This document shows, one piece after another, positions 4,713 through 7,650 of a stretch of DNA of 7,650 nucleotides. A program made the position numbers and the translations under genes. This DNA is from an uncultured Acetatifactor sp. (GTDB lineage: Bacteria > Bacillota > Clostridia > Lachnospirales > Lachnospiraceae): NCBI GenBank assembly GCA_910578185.1, contig CAJTPN010000027.1, positions 1-7,650 on the forward strand, in the 5' to 3' direction. Below the pieces are notes generated by a model that worked only from the letters and a program-made list of their open reading frames with translations, did no database searches and was not told the DNA's origin. Numbering within the stretch: the first letter of the stretch is position 1; each line of letters opens with the position of its first letter.

Positions 4713-6443
4713 CTATTTTGAAATCGTAAGCTTCGTATAATAATACACCTCTTCACGCATTTTTCCGCCCTCCTTGTCAAAGACGGTATTAATGTTTATG
4801 TAGGAATCGCCCTCCTTAGGCGGCAATGCCTGACCATACACTACATATTCAGATATTTCATTATTTCTATAACTCGTACATTTCTTAGCACTGCCGTCCG
4901 CATTTCTCTCATATTGAACACTGGATATATTACTGAATCTGGTATCACAATCTGTTATCGACAGCACATATGCCTTGTTATTTACATACATATATGTCTG
5001 CTCCCTCCTTTTTGATTCTTCCCAGTCTTCCGTGCGCTTGTTCCATTTATAACTGACAGTCTTAACTACACTGCCAAATTGATCATATTCATAAGTTTCA
5101 CGGGATTGAGGCTGATAAGTAGTCCAACCTATCTCTTTACGAGAGTAAATGTATTCTACCCTGTTGCCATACTTGTCATAAGAATACTCACGCCTGCCAA
5201 AGACAGTTGCTTTCTCTTCAAGATAATCTGTTATCTTCTCCATCTGCAGCAGTCCGTCTTTATACTTATATTCAGTATAAATGCTATTCTCGGCTCTTCC
5301 ATTCACCGCATGCCGTATCTGCAGCTCGTCAAGGATATTTCCCTCGCTGTCATATGTATAAAACGATTCCCCATACAGGCTTCCATCCTCCTGTTTTTTC
5401 ATGACACTATGAAGCGTCCTGCCCTGACCATCCCGCTCATATTCAGTGATAAACCCTTTGATAATATCTTTGGAAAGGTATCCTGTATTTTTATCATATT
5501 CATATATACCAGCGTATTTTTCTCCTCCGTCATACACATATTCCTCTTTTTCAAGTACCCACACGGTTTGCACATCGCCCTGATACTCATCCAGACACAC
5601 ACCCGTTCCGCTGTCAAACTCATATGTCTTGCCATCCACGACCGCAATCCCCTTCGCCATGGCTCCGGTTACAGGATCAAAGTAATACCTGTTCCCGTCC
5701 TTCTCGTTCCAGCCTTTCACCATGCGGCCATTTGCATCGTAGCGCACCCATTTTCCGGTTCCGTCCTCATACTCCTGATAGACGTCCTTACTTACCGCCT
5801 TCCTTCCGCCTTCCACATTATCCAGCCAATACCACGCGTCGCTCCCCGGATCGTAGATTTCTTTCCCCCGGTATGACGGTTCATGAGGATCATATCCCTG
5901 TCTTATGCCTCCCTCATACCAGTACAGCACACCGCCAACCTCCGCCCAGCGGTTCTCCATACCAACGCCGCAGCTTTCCATGATTCCTGTTTCCTGGTTA
6001 AAAGAGTACTGTACTCCGTCAATCTCATGGCTCCCTTTTAACATGGCTCCGTAGGTATAATCAAAATAATATGTGCCATTCCCGTTCACGTCCCAGCCCT
6101 TGACCATACCGCCATTTTCGTCATAGCGGCACCATTTTCCGGTTCCGTCCTCACGATCACCGTAAGGCCCCGCGTCGGAGTCCTGATACACATCCTTGCC
6201 TTCTGCTCTCTTTCCTCCGTCAACGCTGTCCAGCCAGTACCATGCGCCGGCAGCGGGATCGTAGATTTCCTTACCCCGACCTTCCGTCCCCTGTTTAACG
6301 CCGCCTTCGTACCAATACAAACAGCCATCCTCTCCTATTTCCCAACCGAAGTGGGCGGCCTCTGCGGAAATTGGTTTTATCCCTCCCAATAGAATTGCGG
6401 CACTCAATATGCCGCAGAGCGGTTTTACGCCTTTGTTTCTCAT
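4713..6443 (-). CDS. Secreted protein with tandem cell-wall-binding modules and degenerate YD-like repeats
   Basis: I start this protein at 6443 (576 residues) because AGGAGG lies six bases upstream and the first residues form a clear signal peptide: M-R-N-K-G-V-K, hydrophobic core at about 9-22, and probable cleavage near A-E-A-A (27-30). An upstream in-frame ATG at 6611 would bury the signal peptide and has no ribosome binding site. Residues 34-154 and 166-282 are two copies of a module rich in Trp, Tyr and Gly (L-Y-W-Y-E-G-G, G-K-E-I-Y-D-P, W-Y-W-L-D, K-D-V-Y-Q, D-G-T-G-K-W, M-V-K-G-W, Y-Y-F-D). It resembles choline-binding-type CW repeats common in surface proteins of Clostridia. Residues about 300-576 carry weak YD-like units (Y-E-Y-D, Y-T-Y-D-S-E-G-N, Y-S-Y-D-K-Y-G-N-R, Y-E-Y-D-Q-F-G) reminiscent of Rhs-type beta repeats. 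There is no LPXTG motif, membrane anchor or catalytic motif. A wall-attached surface or adhesin role is inference. Confidence 0.82.
   Translation of the reverse strand: MRNKGVKPLCGILSAAILLGGIKPISAEAAHFGWEIGEDGCLYWYEGGVKQGTEGRGKEIYDPAAGAWYWLDSVDGGKRAEGKDVYQDSDAGPYGDREDGTGKWCRYDENGGMVKGWDVNGNGTYYFDYTYGAMLKGSHEIDGVQYSFNQETGIMESCGVGMENRWAEVGGVLYWYEGGIRQGYDPHEPSYRGKEIYDPGSDAWYWLDNVEGGRKAVSKDVYQEYEDGTGKWVRYDANGRMVKGWNEKDGNRYYFDPVTGAMAKGIAVVDGKTYEFDSGTGVCLDEYQGDVQTVWVLEKEEYVYDGGEKYAGIYEYDKNTGYLSKDIIKGFITEYERDGQGRTLHSVMKKQEDGSLYGESFYTYDSEGNILDELQIRHAVNGRAENSIYTEYKYKDGLLQMEKITDYLEEKATVFGRREYSYDKYGNRVEYIYSRKEIGWTTYQPQSRETYEYDQFGSVVKTVSYKWNKRTEDWEESKRREQTYMYVNNKAYVLSITDCDTRFSNISSVQYERNADGSAKKCTSYRNNEISEYVVYGQALPPKEGDSYININTVFDKEGGKMREEVYYYTKLTISK
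5598..5948 (-). repeat. Wall-binding module, copy 2
   Basis: Encodes residues 166-282 of the secreted repeat protein. It parallels copy 1 block by block: L-Y-W-Y-E-G-G-I-R-Q-G, G-K-E-I-Y-D-P, W-Y-W-L-D-N-V-E-G-G, K-D-V-Y-Q, D-G-T-G-K-W-V-R-Y-D, M-V-K-G-W, Y-Y-F-D-P and T-G-A-M. The two copies share a 21-base identical DNA stretch around the D-G-T-G-K-W codons, which points to tandem duplication. Confidence 0.85.
5982..6344 (-). repeat. Wall-binding module, copy 1
   Basis: Encodes residues 34-154 of the secreted repeat protein, directly after the signal peptide. Relative to copy 2 it lacks the D-P-H-E-P-S-Y insert after the first G-G-x-x-Q-G, and it has an extra D-S-D-A-G-P-Y-G-D-R insert before D-G-T-G-K-W. 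The modules therefore differ by small insertions while the aromatic core is kept. Confidence 0.85.
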
Positions 6444-6449
6444 TTTCTG

Positions 6450-6455
6450 CCTCCT
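6450..6455 (-). promoter_or_regulatory. Ribosome binding site that decides the start of the secreted repeat protein
   Basis: A perfect AGGAGG on the minus strand sits six bases before the ATG at 6441-6443. The longer in-frame start at 6611 has no such site, and only the shorter start leaves the signal peptide at the N-terminus. Confidence 0.85.
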
Positions 6456-6575
6456 AGTAATGGTGTAGCTAAAACAGTTGCTTGTCAATAAGTTTCTGCA
6501 TGGATAATGAAAAAGCCGTTCTCTCTCCATCAAATATGATCCGGTAGCTAATTTACATGTCCCCTTTTGCAAGGA

Positions 6576-6598
6576 AGATAAAACAGCAGATTTTATCT
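6576..6598 (-). repeat. AT-rich inverted repeat between recR and the secreted protein gene
   Basis: Minus-strand AGATAAAA, a seven-base loop, then TTTTATCT make a perfect 8-pair stem about 26 bases after the recR stop. The stem is AU-rich and is followed by TCCTTGC rather than a U-run, so it is at best a weak terminator. It could also be a protein-binding palindrome in the leader of the next gene. The rest of the 181-base gap (6444-6624) has a lone TTGACA at 6483-6488 but no acceptable -10 at the right distance. Confidence 0.5.
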
Positions 6599-6624
6599 CT
6601 TCTACTGGCATTTCATAGCTGGAT

Positions 6625-7221
6625 TTAAATTTCTACCCGCCCTTCCAGAGCACGGAAAAGCGTCACCTCATCTATGTATTCCAGATCTCCTCCCACCGGC
6701 ACACCGCTGGCGATTCTTGTCACCCGAATTCCCGTCGGTTTGATAAGCTTTGCCGCATACATGGCTGTGGTTTCACCCTCCAGACTGGAGTTGGTGGCGA
6801 TAATAACTTCTTCCACATCCCCCTTGAGACGCTCTATCAGCTCCTTCAGCTTGATATCACCGGGTCCGATTCCCAACATGGGCGATATGGCGCCGTGAAG
6901 TACATGATATACGCCCTCATATTTCCCCGTCTTCTCATATGCCGCCAAATCCCTGGTATTTTCCACCACCATAATTAACTTGTGGTTGCGGTTTTGATTA
7001 GCGCACACAGGACAGGTCTCCCGGTCTGTCAAAGTAAAGCATTCCTTGCAATAGCGCACATTTTTCTTGGCCTCAAGTATTGTCTCTGACAGCCTTTCCA
7101 CCTTATCCTGGGGCATGTTGATCAAATGAAATGCCAGACGCTGAGCCGACTTACTGCCGATACCGGGCAGTGCCGCCAATTCCTCTATTAATTTGTTGAT
7201 ATGTCCGCTGTATAAATCCAT
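6625..7221 (-). CDS. recR: Recombination mediator protein RecR
   Basis: Works with RecF and RecO to load RecA on single-stranded DNA at gaps during recombinational repair. The 198-residue length is typical. In order: a helix-hairpin-helix segment, L-P-G-I-G-S-K-S-A-Q-R-L-A (18-30), for DNA binding; a four-cysteine zinc finger with Cys58, Cys61, Cys70 and Cys73; a TOPRIM domain from about 81 to 175 with the V-V-E-N-T-R-D motif (85-91) and acidic residues; and the signature end A-S-G-V-P-V-G-G-D-L-E-Y-I-D (171-184) plus A-L-E-G-R. All family elements are intact. Its ATG shares the A of the ybaB TGA stop (TGATG), and a GGGAGGT site lies inside the end of ybaB at 7233-7239, so translation is probably coupled. 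ybaB-recR is a widely conserved pair. Confidence 0.97.
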   Translation of the reverse strand: MDLYSGHINKLIEELAALPGIGSKSAQRLAFHLINMPQDKVERLSETILEAKKNVRYCKECFTLTDRETCPVCANQNRNHKLIMVVENTRDLAAYEKTGKYEGVYHVLHGAISPMLGIGPGDIKLKELIERLKGDVEEVIIATNSSLEGETTAMYAAKLIKPTGIRVTRIASGVPVGGDLEYIDEVTLFRALEGRVEI

Positions 7222-7565
7222 CAGAAGGGCAGACCTCCCAATCCCCCTGTCATCTTACCCATCATCTCGTTGCCCGCATCCTCCGCCTTGCGCAGCGCCT
7301 CATTGACGGCCGCCACGATCAAGTCCTGTAACATCTCAATATCTTCTGGATCCACAACCTCCTGGGAAAGCTTGATACTCAGGATCTCTTTCTTTCCGTT
7401 TACCACAGCTTCAACGGCGCCCCCACCTGCGGCGGCGTTAAATTCCTTTGTCTCCAGCTCCTTCTGCCCTTCCTCCATCTGGCGCTGCATTCTCTGCGCC
7501 TGCTTCATCAGATTGCTCATATTCCCGGGCATCGCGCCACCGGGAAAACCTCCACGTTTTGCCAT
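7221..7565 (-). CDS. YbaB/EbfC family nucleoid-associated protein
   Basis: A small dimeric DNA-binding protein of the YbaB/EbfC family, 114 residues. The N-terminus is Gly- and Met-rich, then a long Gln/Met/Glu helix (about 15-40, M-K-Q-A-Q-R-M-Q-R-Q-M) leads to the core G-G-G-A-V-E-A-V-V-N-G-K-K-E-I (47-61), the V-V-D-P-E-D-I-E-M-L-Q-D-L (70-82) segment and a C-terminal helix ending in a Gly/Met-rich tail. Members coat DNA and are usually encoded between dnaX and recR. Here recR follows with a one-base overlap, and dnaX is expected just right of the window. AGGAG seven bases before ATG supports the start. Confidence 0.93.
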   Translation of the reverse strand: MAKRGGFPGGAMPGNMSNLMKQAQRMQRQMEEGQKELETKEFNAAAGGGAVEAVVNGKKEILSIKLSQEVVDPEDIEMLQDLIVAAVNEALRKAEDAGNEMMGKMTGGLGGLPF

Positions 7566-7650
7566 TTTTTTCTCCTATTCCAGTGCCGTCCCTCCACTAC
7601 TACGCCCTTCTAGGGGAGTAAACTCAGACACAAATGCTCTGTCTGACTTT
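7566..7650. other. Edge region upstream of ybaB with a small hairpin
   Basis: On the minus strand TCAGACA (7640-7646), a nine-base loop and TGTCTGA (7624-7630) form a perfect 7-pair stem about 60 bases before ybaB. It has only GTTT after it, so it is a weak terminator candidate for the gene to the right. One minus-strand frame stays open from the window edge to a TAG at 7575-7577 that overlaps the ybaB ribosome binding site. Its 24 residues are too few to identify, so I do not call it as the end of dnaX. Confidence 0.4.

Noticed and set aside
5079..5876. A 265-codon plus-strand open frame opposite the secreted repeat protein
   Set aside because: It is hydrophobic because Tyr/Asp/Glu codons are read in reverse; the opposite frame has a signal peptide, ribosome binding site and repeats.
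6483..6488. TTGACA on the minus strand before the secreted protein gene
   Set aside because: No -10 better than three of six bases lies 15-19 bases downstream, and the distance to the ribosome binding site is too short for a comfortable leader.
6444..6611. An N-terminal extension of the secreted protein from an ATG at 6611
   Set aside because: It would place 56 residues before a clear signal peptide and has no ribosome binding site, whereas the start at 6443 has AGGAGG at six bases.
7575..7649. Possible last 24 codons of dnaX at the right edge
   Set aside because: The frame is open and ends at the ybaB ribosome binding site, as in many operons, but the residues are too few and not recognisable, and a hairpin lies within it.

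Overview
The window looks like a chromosomal housekeeping region of a low-to-moderate-GC Firmicute, most likely a Clostridia member of the Lachnospiraceae type. The grounds are the ybaB-recR pair, a DUF5711-type membrane protein beside a CvpA protein, strong AGGAGG-type ribosome binding sites, sigma-A-like promoters and a secreted protein made of Trp/Tyr-rich wall-binding repeats. The species assignment is inference. All seven supported genes lie on the minus strand and read from right to left.

Layout in transcription order: a short edge region with a small hairpin (7566-7650); ybaB (nucleoid-associated protein) overlapping recR (recombination mediator) by one base; a 181-base gap with an AT-rich inverted repeat; a 576-residue exported protein with two tandem wall-binding modules and a tail of degenerate YD-like repeats; galM (aldose 1-epimerase); a 120-base gap holding a long hairpin with a T-run that also contains the ribosome binding site of the next gene; a membrane-anchored LysM protein with an unrecognised cytoplasmic N-terminal domain; a good sigma-A promoter (TTGCCA-18-TATAAT) straddling its stop codon; a DUF5711-like single-pass propeller-type protein; and a CvpA-family four-helix membrane protein.

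The left 446 bases hold no believable gene. They carry a GC-rich hairpin downstream of cvpA and then two tandem, near-consensus, minus-strand promoters. Each promoter has AT-rich DNA upstream of its -35. They are followed by a TTGTCG/CGACAA hairpin, a boxA-like stretch and a further hairpin cut by the window edge. This resembles the promoter-leader region of a ribosomal RNA operon whose 16S gene would begin just left of base 1.

The genes fall into a DNA-repair pair (ybaB-recR), a sugar gene (galM), and an envelope group (the repeat protein, the LysM protein, DUF5711 and CvpA). Nothing here is a defence system, mobile element or CRISPR array. The most unusual items are the hairpin that combines a terminator with the LysM gene's ribosome binding site, and the two composite surface proteins.
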